Positions 42,201 to 57,200 of a stretch of 64,000 nt of DNA are shown here, piece by piece. The notes beneath the pieces were generated by a model. That model was not told the origin of the DNA. It ran no database searches and saw nothing but the letters and a program-made list of their open reading frames with translations. This stretch comes from Cyanoderma ruficeps. Its lineage: Eukaryota > Chordata > Aves > Passeriformes > Timaliidae. Each line of letters starts with the position of its first letter. The stretch's first letter is position 1. The stretch spans positions 682,001-746,000 of the forward strand of contig VZDJ01007747.1 of assembly GCA_008694505.1 (NCBI GenBank), read 5' to 3'. The position numbers and the translations under genes were made by a program.

Positions 42201-45200
42201 TCACAAAGCACAACACTGAGGTGCAACGCTTTCTTCTTCATAGGTTAAGGCTTAAGCCACATATTGATTCAATAAAGGCAGTTAACTGACATTAAAATTT
42301 TCATGAATCAGCTATGAAAAAAATGTTAAAGAACTCCAATCAATTAAAAAAATCTATTTTAGAAATTCCTTTGTAATTTAAATTTATTGGGAGGCGGGGA
42401 GGGGGGAGAAATAACCCCCAGAAGACAACAGTTTTACTTTTTTTGAGATTATGCATCTTTCACCAAATACTTAAAAAGAAATCACAGTTCATATTTGTAA
42501 TAACAAGGGATTATCAGAGGCCTTGATTTACTGTTGAAGTCTGCAGTGAAGTTTCATACCTTGAGTGAGGTGCAGCCTAATCCCTGCATATGATTACATT
42601 TAGGAGTGAGAGGAAGGTATGCAGGGGGTAGGGAGAAGCAATTTTTATTGAAGACAACGCTTCAGGCAGCCCCGGAGCAGAGTGAATCCAGTTTGAAAAG
42701 AACTGGCAACCCTAAAACTTTTTGATAAGATAAAAATTCATTGATGTTGGCTCACACTAGGCCCATTTCAACTCTGCACTTGTCCTCTGTGTTTCCTTGG
42801 CATATCTGTTCCTTTCCTCTATCTGCTTTAGCATAACTTTATTTTTCTCTTTTATCTTTAGCTAACTGCACCCAGGGACTGGAGGGATTGATTTTTTGTT
42901 TTGACTTATTGTTTGAAGATCTGTAACTCAAAGCAGCTTCTTGCGCCTCTGATGTCTAAGCCCAAGCAGTATAAAAGGTAAAGCTCATCCTGTGTACCAA
43001 AGTGAGCAGGGATACCATTTTATAATCAGTCATCTGTGTTTTATTTTGTCTTTTGGGGAGGAAAACTATTTTGAGACTTTATAGGCAATAATTCTTTAAA
43101 TAAATATTCTCATGGCAGATACTACACATGCCAGTTCCCTTTTTAAAGACAGACAGCTATTGCTTACCACTCAGGGGAAGAAAAAAAAAGTTACTAATTA
43201 AAGGAGGCCATTATACATCAGAAGATATTTTGAGCATCACGTCACACTACCAACAGCCTATTGCAGCCAAAATGTTACCATGCAAATGTGAAAATGCTCT
43301 CGCTCAGAGATGCGCTGCCATGAGGCCAGCGAAAATCCCCGCTGGGAGGGGAAGGCAGGAGCCGGGGCCGCGCTCCTCAGTGCTGCTCTAAACAGCCATC
43401 ACTCATTGCCACGTTAATACCGGGCGGCCCAGACACGGAGGGATGGGGATGGATTTCTGCTTGCTTCCTCTGCCTTCTGAGGGCCAAACTCTGGAGATTT
43501 CTCCTTTTCCCAGGCAATTCTTCCCTCCCCTCAGCCCCGGACAGAAATGCCTCCGGGCTGTTTTAAACAAGCAGCTCCTCAGGACGTGGCACCCGGGTTT
43601 CTCACTGCACACGCACATTTCTGTGTCGTGGAAAGCCGATAGTCGTGGCACACACGGACTTTGTTTACAATCACCAGTCTCTGCTATTCCCTGAAGTTGC
43701 CCAGCTTGCTGAAATATGGTTACATATGCAAACATTATCTCCCAATTGTAACCTCATTTTCTGCTCTGCTGGACAGCGTGACCAGCATTTGTCATCTTGC
43801 CGCCCCCGCCCGCCACATCATTCATGTGTCTATAATTGTCATCAAGATGTGGCATGTCAGCAGGACTCCCGCGTCCGCTGCTCCCCATCTCCACGCAGTC
43901 ACTCAGGTAACAAACCCATAATCTCACCCTGTTTTCATGATGGTTGAATTACACATAATTGTTTCTGCACAGTGATTGATTTCTGCCTGAATAGAGACCT
44001 CTGCCTTTTTTCAATGCGAGCGAGTGGCAGCCAAGTCTCTCCATCTAGGAGGAGGCAGCAGCCTTTGAAGAGATCAAAGCCAAGGCCGCGAGCAGTTGTG
44101 CGCCCTGGGAATATGGAAAGCCTTTATGCTCTCAACCCCATTTCCAACATCATGTTGGATTGCAGCTGCATTACATTCTGCCAGCATTCTTAATGCTTTT
44201 AGTATTGACTCTGACATCACCGATAGCTGTTTTAAAGTAACAAAAGCTGAAGGATGACTTATTTTCACAACTCCATAATTGGAACATGCAAAGTTAGGGG
44301 AAGGCAGCATTTGTTTTTAATCTGAGATACAAAAGAAAGCACAGAAAATTATATAAGTTCCCCAAAATTAAAAACACGTTTTTCATATGGAAAGAACAGA
44401 GGGGGCATTTTTATAGCCTAGACCACACAAAATGAATTGATTATGCACATGCTTTTTCAAGCTTAAAGGCTGAAGTAAAAATACGGTTGGGCAAGCGAGT
44501 CAAATTGGGAAAAAATATTGTGACTCACAGTACGTTTAGTGACTTTTAGCACCTGATGCAAGGGAAAATAATGCAGATGCCCAGGCTGTTGTCTCCCCTC
44601 TGCAGCTCCTTGCAGCAAACTGGCAGCGGTTCACTTACCTTAAACCAAACACACAGCACATAGCAAACACTAAATCTCTATTAATTATCTAAAAAGATAA
44701 ACAATGACCTAAAAGTATAAAATATTGCAAAGCTTTATTTAAGCCTCCCCCTCCTCCATTCATACAGACAATTCCAGGGCTGCCTTAAAACTACTCTTGC
44801 CACAATATTGTTTTCAGGGGCATCAAATGCTCCCACGCTCCTTCTCTGTCCTCATCTGGCTTTGCTGGTGAAAACAAAAGTAAATTTCTATCAAGAAAAG
44901 ACTGTCCTGAATTTTAATTAAATGTACATCTACATTACCCTGAAAAAATATTTCCAGGGAACTTTAAAAACCTATCAGCAGAAAGAAGTGAGGATAAGAA
45001 GGATGTGAAAATCAAGAGCCCAGGAAGGCACAGCAGCTGAAGCACTCCGTGTGGGTGTGCTGAGGACCAGGGCAACTTTGACAAATATTTTTATTCATGG
45101 TAAAACCACTGAATAGGAGCCTTTAAGAGCAGTAATTTTGAAATATGGTCCTGCCGCTAGAGTGTGCGGAGTGGTGACGAAGGAAGAATGTGCAAATAAA

Positions 45201-48200
45201 GCATAAGCTGTAAAGAATTAAACATTACGAGCACCCATGTATTAGCAATAAAAATAATTTCCTCTTAGCTGTATCATTTTTGTTCTGCTGTACTAACACT
45301 CCTATCCTCCCTGTAGTCATTAAAACCCCGACTCAAAGACAACAGCAAAGGGATCTGGCCTCACTCCCTATGGATACGGAGCTTATGTCCCTGTCATTTC
45401 AAGGCTGGGAAAATATCTCATTTTCACTTTGACTGTTCCTTAACACTAACCACACTGAGGCTGAAATTAGAGTCAAACGTAGCAAGCTCTTTTCCAAGAT
45501 GTAAAAGCTTGTCGTTTTCTTACTATCAAGACAGAAGTATTTTCTGTTGTAATCCAAGGTTTTGGAGTTTTTCCTTCCTCTACTCTCCTGCTATCCCCAA
45601 CAACAAATTTACCGCTTCCTCTGCACAGCCTGCGTTTTAAAATTGGGACTAATTCTTCGTGTCTCTGGTGTTCACTCTGATAAGCAGAGGGATGCTCGTA
45701 AAGCAACACAGAGGGAAGAGTGGCAAGATACGGGGAGCTGAAGCCGTCACTGTAAACAGAGGGATCTGCTGCCATTATCTGCAGGACAGCTAATTCAACT
45801 TCTGCCTATCCCACAAGGAGTTTCAAGTATCTGGGAATGAATGCCAGCCTCCAAAAACTGAGCAAGTAACATACATAGCATTGCAAAGGTCTCCGAAACA
45901 CTCACCACTATGAAGACACAGCAGAAAAATAACTTCTACATGATGCTGCAACCCTACCTTTCAATGTCAAGCCATTACTATGATGAAAAAGTATGTTTTA
46001 CTGTAATTACTGCTAATTTTTCCCTTCTGGGGACTTTTGTGTTCATTTACAGAGGATTCACTTGCTACTTGATACTTTTTCTCAAAAGCTTGCTCCTGTT
46101 TTGCAGCTATTCAATGAAATTCAAGAGACAGTATTTAGCCCAAAAAGAGGCACCTGAAGGCTGTCTGCCAGGTTTTCACCCCGTACAGCCCACTCCATAA
46201 CATGCACAGGCAGCATTCCATGCCCAGGCAGAGGCACAGCTTTTTCTCATGCAGGATTCTTTGGTAACCACATTAGCGAGAGTCAGTGACCCAGACAACC
46301 AACCTCACCAGCTCCTGAAACCAGGAACTCAAATCCCTTCAAAGTGACTACCTGCAGGACCACAACAAACTGAGTTTTAAGTCTGGCTGTGGCACTGGGG
46401 ACTTCGCAGCCAGCAGCTGTGGCCACAGTGTATCAGCTGTAGCTACAGAGGTGGAAAGAAACAAAAGAAAACGCTGCAGATGACCTGAGTAACCCTGGCA
46501 GGGCAATGGTACCGGGACACACTGCTAAAGAAGCGGCTCTCAGCTTCCTACCAGAGAGCTGTGCTCCAGTGAACACAGCCTGGCTGCACTGTAGTGTATC
46601 AAAATAGAAGACACTTCAGGATGGGCAGGAAAAAGTTTAAAGCTTCCAGCTGCAAATGAGCCGGCACATCCTTGCAAACCATTCTTCCCACCATGCTAAG
46701 GCACAGGGCATGGACATCACAGGCCTTGGCAGGTGCCCACCATGGCTGGAAGAGGAATACAGATGCAATTGCTGCTGAGATGCCATCCCAAAAAGCTGCT
46801 CTGAGGTCTTCCCATCCCCACAGTAAACAACAAAAGTCCCAGCAGGCCGGTGCCAGGGCAGCTGACAGAGAAACCCTGGCTGGTCATTCCCAGCACATTG
46901 TGTGCAGGAGCTGTGAATCAATGGCAGGTTCCCAGGAGAGGGAGCGCACCGTGCTCGTTATCTAATTGTGTTTGCACTGAACTTCTGAGAGGGAGGGAGA
47001 CAAAAGTGGGAGATGAAAATAATGATGCTGAGGGCAAACAGCCTGCTCCCCTGCAGGGGAGAGAGCAAACAGAAAACGAAGTGGGAAGATATGAGGGAGG
47101 GAAAATTAGAAAACACAAAGTCTGTTTTTGACAAAACCTTTTGGGCTAACTTTCTTAGGCCCCTTCTTGTTTTTATTTAGAAACTTCAGTAGATTGTTTG
47201 CTCCTTCATCCAAAGGCTAGGTATGAAACACAGCCACAGCCAGCATTGACAGAAACTTTCCTCCTATCTGCACTGGCTTTAATGCTCTTATTTTCCCTCC
47301 CTCCACCACACACATCTCGGTTTTTACTTTCTCAGACTTCTCATTTGCTTTCATAAAAAAAAAACTAAAACCAAAACCAACCTGAGAAATGTATGTTTAG
47401 AAGTGAGTTGTCTTTCAGGTTAATTCCGAAGTGAACTCAGGAAATATGGATTTTGTTCCCACCTCTGCCATCATCTTCCTCTGAGACTCCGAACAAATGT
47501 TGCTTTTTCAGGTCCTCATTTGCAGAAGTCTCCTCCCACACTGTGCCTTTGCTTTTGGGAGTGGAGTGGGGGGCAGCAGAGCACATCCACACACACAAAC
47601 ACACACATAACCCCAGTGCCAGTGTGGGCGCCAGGGATACTTCCCAGGAATCTGCCGGCAGTCACTGACACACCGCAATTTCCACGGGTCACATCCTCAC
47701 GCTACACTCTAGGTTGGGCAATTATACACAATTTACCTATTTCATGCTTAATTGCACAGGCACAAACTTTTGCTCCAGCCCCGAACAGCTACAACTTACC
47801 AGCAGCACTTATGTTACCACAGACACCTCTGCCGGTCCTGGCTTAACGTCCTGGGATCAAATCTCAGCCACCGGCTTAACCAGCCATCCCCTCCTGGGAG
47901 AAGCCACCACAGGAGAGAGAGGAAGCACAGGCAGCACAAGAAAGGCCATCATCAGCCCACGGCTGATGTGTGAGCTATGGGCTCCTGGGCTGTGACACAC
48001 CACCTCCAGAGGAAAAATGCAACACCCACCTGTAGGCTCTTCTGCTGACTGAACCTGAAAAAATAATTTGTCCACTAAATGTTGGCCAGAGAGATTCATT
48101 TAATGGAGGAGGGCATTTTTTGTGCAGTAAGCACACACTACTGTGTAGCCATCCGACCGTATTTACTTGGAGTCCTGGAAGACAAGCTTCACAAACTCAC

Positions 48201-51200
48201 TGCTGAGATCTCCTTCCCCTAGGAAGTCTGCCTGTGCCCCAAACACAGGGGTTTCTCAACTGGCTTTGATTCAGCTGTTTCCTGACTGAATATCTATTGT
48301 TCTGCCTCATTAGCCTGCATTACTCTCACACACATATCCTTGGAAAGAAAAAGCAGTAAAAAGAAGGATTTAAAGTGTCAAAGAAAGAGGGAAAGTTCCC
48401 TACACAAGTTGTTTTGGAAGCACCCTTGAACTAAAACCTGTTTCAAAACAGTGTTTTGACCAGCTCTCCTACTCTTAATATTTCCTTATTACACCATATG
48501 AAGTCATCCTCTTACAGGTCACTCTGATAAGAAGATTATATTTGCCAGTTATTAAAAAAAAAGTGTTTACAATATTGCTGTCAAACTGTCTGGGGAGTCA
48601 CCTAATAAATTAGCATTTTCTTGTGGTAGTCCTATTCCAATCCTTCCTTCTGAAGATTTACATCTAAAACAGGATTGCTGCACTATTATCTTAGAAATAT
48701 CCTCAAAGTAACTGAGATAGGAAAAAAAAAAAGTCTCAACAAAACCTGAAAAATCCACACACGTAAGAGTTAAGCTTTTTAAAGTTTTATTTCTTTTCTT
48801 TCTCCTTTAAATCCAGCACAGCTTCCTTTTCTTCCTATACCAAGAGTATTTAAGACACAAAATAAAGTGCAAGAGAGGTTTGAGTAACAGCTTTTTCAAA
48901 CCCAACACGTTCATTTGAAACTTATTTTTTTAAGTTGAATTTCAGCTGTGTGCAGGAAGCAATTGGGCAGTAAAAACCTGACCAAAATACAGCCCAGCAG
49001 GCTACTGTCAGAGGGCAGTCAAACAAGAGGCATTCTAAGGGGGCAAGCGATTTTAATCGCTCGAGTTTTCAAAAATGTGTTCCAGTATGTTTGATGTATG
49101 GCTTATTTCCTCAATATCCTCACCAGCTCTCCCAGTGCCAGCTGGGTGAGCTCACTGCTCCCTCCTGTGTGGATCTCCAGCAGGCTGGAGGGGCCCTGGG
49201 CCTGCCCCTGGCTGCCCCATCACCCTGGGCTCCCACACCTGATCCTCGCTCACCTGTGAGCTCCCCAAGAGGCTGAACCCACACGTATGTTCGTATTTGA
49301 AAAAGGAGGACCTGGGTGTGAACGCAAGGACAGTTTTTACACTTGGCAGGGCCTAATTCACATACAGAGGTTCAGGGGAGAAATCAGCCTCCCCTAGGTT
49401 GGAGGGGTCCCTGCATTGGGTCAAGCCCACCTACTCTCCTGCTTCATCTCAACTCTTCTGTACACAAGTGTTTCCTCAGTTTAAGATACAGAAGTGCTGC
49501 TGACCAGACCACAAGGATGGAACAAACTGCCACAAAGCCTAAACTGAGGAGAGGGCACAGATGTGAGAATGAAGCCACTCTGTAAAAACTAATTGAAGAA
49601 GATGTACAATGGAATTTTGCGGCATGGGACAGAAAATGGCAAGTGGCAAGAACCTTGCTCACTGTGAGTACAAAAACGAATGATACAAAACTGCAATGAA
49701 GGAAATACAGGACTGGCAGGGCGCAAAATAAAGAGCGAGGAACAATACAATTACCACTTGTAATTGCGGCTTCCTGAATCCTGAATACAGCACCACTCAA
49801 ACTTCAGAAAGGAGAGACCCTCAACAAATCACTGGATTGTGGCATTTAAACAAAGTAAACATATTTGTGTTGCTGGACAGAGTTTATCTGTGTTTTAGCA
49901 CATCAGCAGGCAAAAGGCCTTCTCCCAGACCGTGGCCTGCGTTTGACACGTACTGACACCTTTAATCGTCACCTCCACATTGTACGTTTTTCATGCTAGA
50001 CCAAGTTTGCCAACGCAAGACTTGATAGGGATGAAGAAAGATCAAGGCAAAAAGATATGCCAGAATTGTGTGGAGAGACAACAGACGGTCACAAAGATAA
50101 GCCTCTGAGACAGTTTTGAAATGCTGAAAAAGGCAGAGAATTGAATAGTGCCTCACAGCATAGCTAAGTGACCAGTTACAGAGAGAGAGCTCTGAGCAGC
50201 CAGTGTCTCTAGGATGCCTACTCAGAAATATAGAGCTACAGGGACAGCATTTTAGAGATCCACCTCTAAGTCAGCAAAACTGCACAAAAAGGTTCCATGA
50301 TCCCTTTCCCTGTTTTTTGAACATGATCAATCAAACAATTTCCAAACTGGTTTCCTCTGGATAATGACTGCAACCCCATCCACACCTCCATTCAAGTCAT
50401 CTAAGGTGAGGCTGAGCTGTCATCATTATCCACAGGATTTCAGCATCATGCCTTGCAATTCTGTGCAATGTCACTCCTTGTGCTGACACTGTGAGGTTCA
50501 TTGCAGTTCCCGGTTTCTCAGAGCAGGGCTGACGGGCATGTGCAGTGCCTGGCACTGTGCTGGACATGCAGCACCAGCCTGTTTCAAACTATTTTAAAGC
50601 TTCCCCACTCGGAAAGCAAGCAAGGGAAAGGGAAAAAAAAAAAAAGGTTGCACAAGCAGCTTTCTGCTGCTCTTTCCCGAAGCAGCATTAGTAGGGCTGC
50701 CTCGGACCACCAGCACATGTCCATGTACCCTGCTCCTTGGAAGCAGCAGCAGTGTCAGAAGGTACCTCATGGCAAACACTTGCATGAAGTCTCATGCTCC
50801 CAAGGGACTCCTTCCCCTGCCCTGGTCTAGGGGAAGCAGACCTGCCCGCTGACTGTGCAGCACTGTTTGAAGTACGAGCTGGAATACTGAAAGTGCTTGG
50901 ATAGACAGACACTCTTGGGAATTAACTGCTCTCTGGCTTGCTTAATAACTCCTAGCCAAAGCAATTCTCTGGTTTATGTGTTACAGCTGGTGACAGCACT
51001 ACACTTAACTTTTTAAGTTGAGCTGCCCATTTTATAAATATTCAATCACAGCCCCGTAACTGAACACTGTAATTTTTGCTGACTAAGCTCATCCCATTGA
51101 TTTTCATGCCTCAACCTTACATATATCCACAGCCATTTAAAGAAAATAAACAATCATTGAGTCAACCTTTCAGCTCCATGAAAACGGTCTTCTACACAAG

Positions 51201-54200
51201 GGATTTGGAAACTTTGAAGATGACAGGCAAAGATATTCTAAGTCCTTCATCTCATCCTGAAGCCCCAGCAAGCAACACCACCACCAGAAGCCACGGAAGG
51301 CCAGCCACTTTTCCTCATGCAGTTCAGGCCCCTTTTCTCCCCCTTTAGGGGAGCAGGCAATCTCTGACTGATTAGCACAGTTGGTGCACATGTTAACTCC
51401 CTACTATACTTTTAGCTCAATCCCAAAGATTCAATGAATACATTTTTATTTAAGTGCTCTATCACTTTCTTGCTGAGAGGACAGATTCCTTTGAAGTGGG
51501 AATCCCAAACTAAATAAACATATCCACAAGATCCAAGTCTCAAATAGAAGCCACTGGGTTGCTAGATTAAGTTATTCTGAATGCAATTTTCTTAAGTGAA
51601 CCTAATGCTTATGAAGGGCCGGAGCAACAGAGACACTAATCCTCAAGTGCCCGGGCAAGAGCAGCACACCAGGCAGCTGCACCTCCTGCCACCAGGGTCC
51701 TGCAGAAAGGGACCAAACCCAGCAGCCAGAGGAGAAGTGTCCTCATGCCAAACCAAAACCAGCTTGGAGAGAAATGCCTCCTATCCCAGAGGGGGCAGTT
51801 TGGGGTAAATGGGAGCCATACGTGCACAGTCGGAGTGTCACAGCACACGGTTTCCCTGCAGCAGCAGGGAGGCCATAAGCTGAGGACAACCTGACTTGAC
51901 CAGGTCAAGGACCGACTGCCAGGCTCTCAGCAGTTTCCCCTGAACCAGACAGATGCTGGATCACTGTCCATCCACGTGAGAGCAGCACAGTAGGACACAC
52001 ACACAGACCTCATGCCGCAAAATGTTCGATGTCCATCTTAAAACAGACTCTTGCACATTTATCTCTTTGTCTTCTTGAGAGACATGGTGTTTCACTACCA
52101 GGAAAAAAAAAAAAAAAGCACATGCCTCTGATAGGACTTCAGAAATATTAAGCAGCAGTAAAACGCTTTTGTGTGGGTTATTTCCTTCCCATATCAGGAG
52201 GCATTTTTGCTAACTATAAACAGAAGTTAAGTACTCAAGAGAAGCCAGGCCTGTGTACCCAGTCTTTCCAATGCCTGCAGGCATGCAGCACTGCAACTAT
52301 CTGGAAAAAGCCTTTTCCTTTTTTGATGCCTGAACCTGTGGAGCTTCAGGCTTTCTTCTTGAGCCATATCCTTCTTGGCACTTGCAGCCCATAACAAGCT
52401 ATTCTTATTAACATTTTTTCTGGGCTGGGATTAAGTTGGAAAAGAGACAGGAATGACATTTTGCTTGAAACACTTTAAAAAGTAAGCAGTAGCTCTACCA
52501 TTTAAAGTTTATATTGAATGAGCTCCTAGATATATAGAAGAATGGGATATTTAGGACATAAACACACACAGGTTTTGCTATACAAAAGCTCCAACTTTGA
52601 TGATTTGCAGTGGGTGGGGTTTTTGATAATGCCTCTGCTCAAGCCACACACACAATTGCTGCCTCTGCACTGAGACATCAGGAGAACATTTTGTTATCCC
52701 CTTGCCCATTCACAATGACATAAATTTGCTAATTGCATCAATGTGAGAAGGTGGAGGCAGCAAAAGCTGAAAATGTGTTCTCTTCACCAGTACTGTGCCA
52801 AAGATTATGGTAACAATGAACTATTTACCTAAGACTCTGACTGGAGCTCCGACCAGGAGTAACCAGACCAAGCTTCAGACAAGGACAACCTAGAGCCACT
52901 GTGGTAACTTCTTCTGTCCCCTTTTCCAAATGGAGGATTCATCTTATTAAGTGGGAGAAAGAAATCACCACCAAAACTTATCCCATGACCATTCACATCT
53001 TGGATTTACATTCCACAGTGGCCTGACTTGTAACTTAGACTGATCAGCCATGACTGCTTGAGTCAGAGCAGCTGAAAGTCATGTTTGCAGCCATGAGGTG
53101 CCACTACGAGGGCTAAGCAGATTCCTCCTCTTTCCCGGTGTTGCCATTTGGCACAACTCACCGAGCTCCTCAGAAAATAGTGCTAAAATTCCTTCCTGGG
53201 CAAATGCTAATACACACCGTCAAGTTCTGCTTCCATACAGCCAGGAAGCTTTGTGCTCCTCTGTGCTTGATTTCAAAGTTATTTAAGGAGCTGATCGGCA
53301 CCGTTTGACTGCACTGTGGAACCGTGCGGGGTGAAGCTGCAGAGCTTCCGTGTGGGATAAGCAGCTCTGGCTTGTGGAGCCCCTCAGCTGCCCATCTCCT
53401 CAGGCACGGGCCCGGGGTTGTGCAGGGAAGAGAGACATCTGCAACAGGACCACAGCTGCCTAAGGCCCCCAGAGCATCCTGCTCCCATGCCAACCTGGGA
53501 ATCAGAGTAAAGCTTTCTGGTGGGTGATATGGGAGCAGGAGCCCAGCCACAACTTCTGCACTGTGAAAGCCTGTTTCATATTGGGCCAGGGAGGTTTCAG
53601 CTGCCCACAGCTCCCAGCAGTTCCCTACAACTGCATAGTGAGAAGCAGCAAATTCTCAGGAAGACAATACAATGAAAAATCAGGTTTGTGTCCTTCTGCA
53701 GCTCCCATACACTCCCCTTGGGGCTCCAAAATTTCCCCACAAGCAAGTGAATCAGCCCACTTTCAGAGGAACAGAAGATGTAGCTAAGGAAACAAAACCC
53801 TCTCACTAAGGCTCCTTAGCCACTCATTTTTGCTATTTCTACCCTCATCCCTCCTTCCACCCATATTATCCTCTGAATCTCCTGGGACATCTGCTCTTCA
53901 AGATGGGAACTAATTCCATACCCCCTGCTGTGCATAAACACACAAAGAATATCCAAAATTTGGGCTAGTCCTGCATCATTCCTAGCAATCAAACTCTGTT
54001 AGAAGAATTCCTCCTCATTTTCAGATATGCTGCATTGTGCAAGTCTCCGTAAAATGTTTATACATTGTATCCTCCAACTTATTTAGCACATCTAGCCGCT
54101 ACAAGAGAGGCAGTTGAGCCGCAAAGAAAGAAACCCAGACCCCAAAACACATACAAACAGACAAAAGGCAGGTTGCAGAAATCCCCTATCTTTCCATAGG

Positions 54201-57200
54201 AAGTTTAATTTACGGGGAATGAGAAATAAATCCAAAACTATCTTCTGGATGAATTTACAACATGGAAAAATGATCCTTCTTCAATCGCCTCCTCTGTTCC
54301 CACGTTCCCACCAAACAGTCAAGAAAGCTTTGCCACCCCAAAACTAGTCTTGTTAACCAAAGAAGAAAACCCACACGTTAGAAAACAAACAGCTGTCTCC
54401 ATCTCCCATCTTCAGTACCCCTGCGATGCTCAGAAACCACCAAGAGATATCTGGAGCACACAGGATGCACATTTGCCAGGTGCTGCTGTGGTCTGGTACC
54501 ATCACATGCCACTTCTCCTGCAGCCACCCAGAGCGACTGCTGCGCCTCTCCGCTTACTCACCTACCTGATAAGGACACATACTGCGGCACCAGGCTCCTA
54601 CCTCAACTTGCAATTAACACTCTCCTGCTCCTACTAATACAACTTGGAAATAGCAGATCAGTTGCCAGTAAAATAAGAAAATTTAAAAAAAAAAGTGGGG
54701 GGGGGCAGGGGAGGAGAATGGGGAAGACAAGACCTCTCTAACAACAGCAGATTTTGGAAGATTCTAAATCCTTCTCAAACACCCTCTCCCTTCCAAAAGC
54801 TGCACTGAAATTAGACTTCCATTTTTTTTTATTATGGTTTATTAGGCAAGTTGTGTCTGACTACAGATTTGTACTTTTAATTTTACAACGCAAGCTTCTA
54901 AAGCATTTGCCTTTAAAAAAAAAAAAAGAAAGGCTTTTTTTCTCCCCCACTCTACATATGGTGATGAAAGTAACTTTTTCGCCTTTGCCGGAAAGCTTTG
55001 GTCTCCCTTCTAGATGGTCCTTGCTCTGTGTCTGGACGCCATTCCCCAGGGGTGCAGCCCCAGGGCAGTTTGCAGTCAGCAGGTCCTTCTAAGGTGGAAA
55101 AAAAGATTCAACGCCCCAGGGCGCCTTTTTAATCCTGGCTAACACCTCCAGGCAACAGATGCATCAACAAGAAGCGTCTTTGTCATGCAAATAGCAGGGC
55201 ACAGGTACACACCAGGCACAAATGGCTGGGGACTACTGACACCCCAGGGGAGACCTCTGCCTCCAGTGCTTGCTGATCTCAGCTGCTCCTTGCCCCCAGC
55301 CCCGGCAAGGAAAGGGGAGGCAGAGCAAACCTGGAGGGCAGCGGCTGGGACCCCACGGAGGTGAGGGCGGTGTGGCAGAGCTGTGGAAAGCCACGGAGAG
55401 AGCGAGCATGTCACCTCCTGGATGCCGCGTTTTGATCTCGCGCGCATTAAAACCCAACTGTCAGCTACGAACCTAGCAAAGATTACAGTTCAATTAAACA
55501 AAAAAATTATTTAATAACTCAAGCGTGTAGCCTTGTGGTTAAACTGAAAGAACTCCGGGCTTATGTCAACACTGCAGCCATGCAACAGCACTGTTTTATT
55601 GAAATAGTGGTGCTGCTGTAACATGCAAGAGCAGCACTGAACTAAATTAGCCCCTCAGATGTTCAGCAGGCCGCTTTACAATTAAAAACAAGATGCGTTT
55701 TCCCCCCTTCCTCCCCTCCACTACACCCACAAAGGGCAGTTCCTCAGACAAGAGCCTCTGCAAAATGATATTCTGAGGGCACTGATGCCAGACCTGTAAA
55801 GAGTGGCAGCCCCACAGCACGCATATATGGAAAAAATCCTCAGTGAATAATTAAATTGGATTTTGTTGTTTCAAGCCATGCACCAGCACTCAGGACTTTC
55901 TTAGGAAGGTTATATGGCAAAGAGGAGGTAAAAAAAAAAAAGTCTGAAGTTTCGTAGTCCTCCAAAGATCCAGTCTGAGTCTCGATGCCCTCTTGAAAAG
56001 CTGCATGCTTTTCCCTATGATGCATCTAAAAGGAAGTTTTCTGTAGAAAAACGTTTACAGCAACAAATATCAACAGACTGTGGTCATCATGCTTCACCCT
56101 AAATGGCTGTAGGCCTCTGAACTGGAATTTATACACAAACCCCCCCCACAGCTATAGAAAACAATATATTGCATGAGTTTTTGCATCTTTCAAATGCAGA
56201 TCCCTGTGTTTTCCAGTGCCAAAGCACCCTGTCATTCCAACTCCAAATATACACTAATTTGACATGTTTTGCTGCTGTCAAATTACCACTACAGATCAGG
56301 CCCCCTTCTTTTTGTTTTTGAAGTCAAATGCCATAGTCCTGAATAAAAATCAACAATGTCAGAGAGCAAAACAATGCCATGACAGAGACATCCAAGTAAA
56401 AAAATCTAAGAGCCACTAAGAGGGAAAACTGCTTTATCACAGGGAAGTAACAGCATCCAACTTCTCCTATCACAGCACGCACAACAGCAGCGGCATTTTT
56501 CCAGCAGGATGCCTACAAGCAAATTGTTTCCCGCTCCACTCCGGTTCTACTAATATAATTTCCACAGCTCATTTTAACACTGCCTCTCCATTGCTCTATA
56601 TGTACACCAACAGGCTTACAAAAAATAAATGGGAATTGACTAGCCAGAATTAAAAGTACATTAAAATCCATTAAACATGCATCTACACCAATGGAAACAG
56701 AGGGACCAACCTGGAAGAATCAGTGCTCGCCACAATGTAAGGGAAAGCTGTAACTACTGCATCATGGTTGGTATTAATTCCTAAACGACCATTTCACAAT
56801 TTCTGGCTGAAGATACAGAGTATGTTTCAAAACAATGCTGCCAGATAGATAAAGCCTTCACGCAGACCAACTGATGGTGGAAATAAATATCAATCAACAA
56901 AGAGCAATGCCACATCTGAAGGCAAAAAAACAAACAAACAAAAAAATCCAATCTTCTCATCTTACTGTCATGCAACTTTAGCAGTTCTGCTTCCAGCCCT
57001 TGATTTTCCTCAACAAATGAAGAGTTAAAGCCAGAAAATTCACATCTGTCCCAGTCACTACAAAGACAGCATTTACATCATTCTGCCATAGATTATCCTA
57101 CAGTCGTAAAACAGGGCTCCCCCCACAAAGCCCCCAGCCCTGTTCACAGACATTAATCTCAGCTTTTCTGCTGTGATCATGACCAACACCTCTAAGAGCT

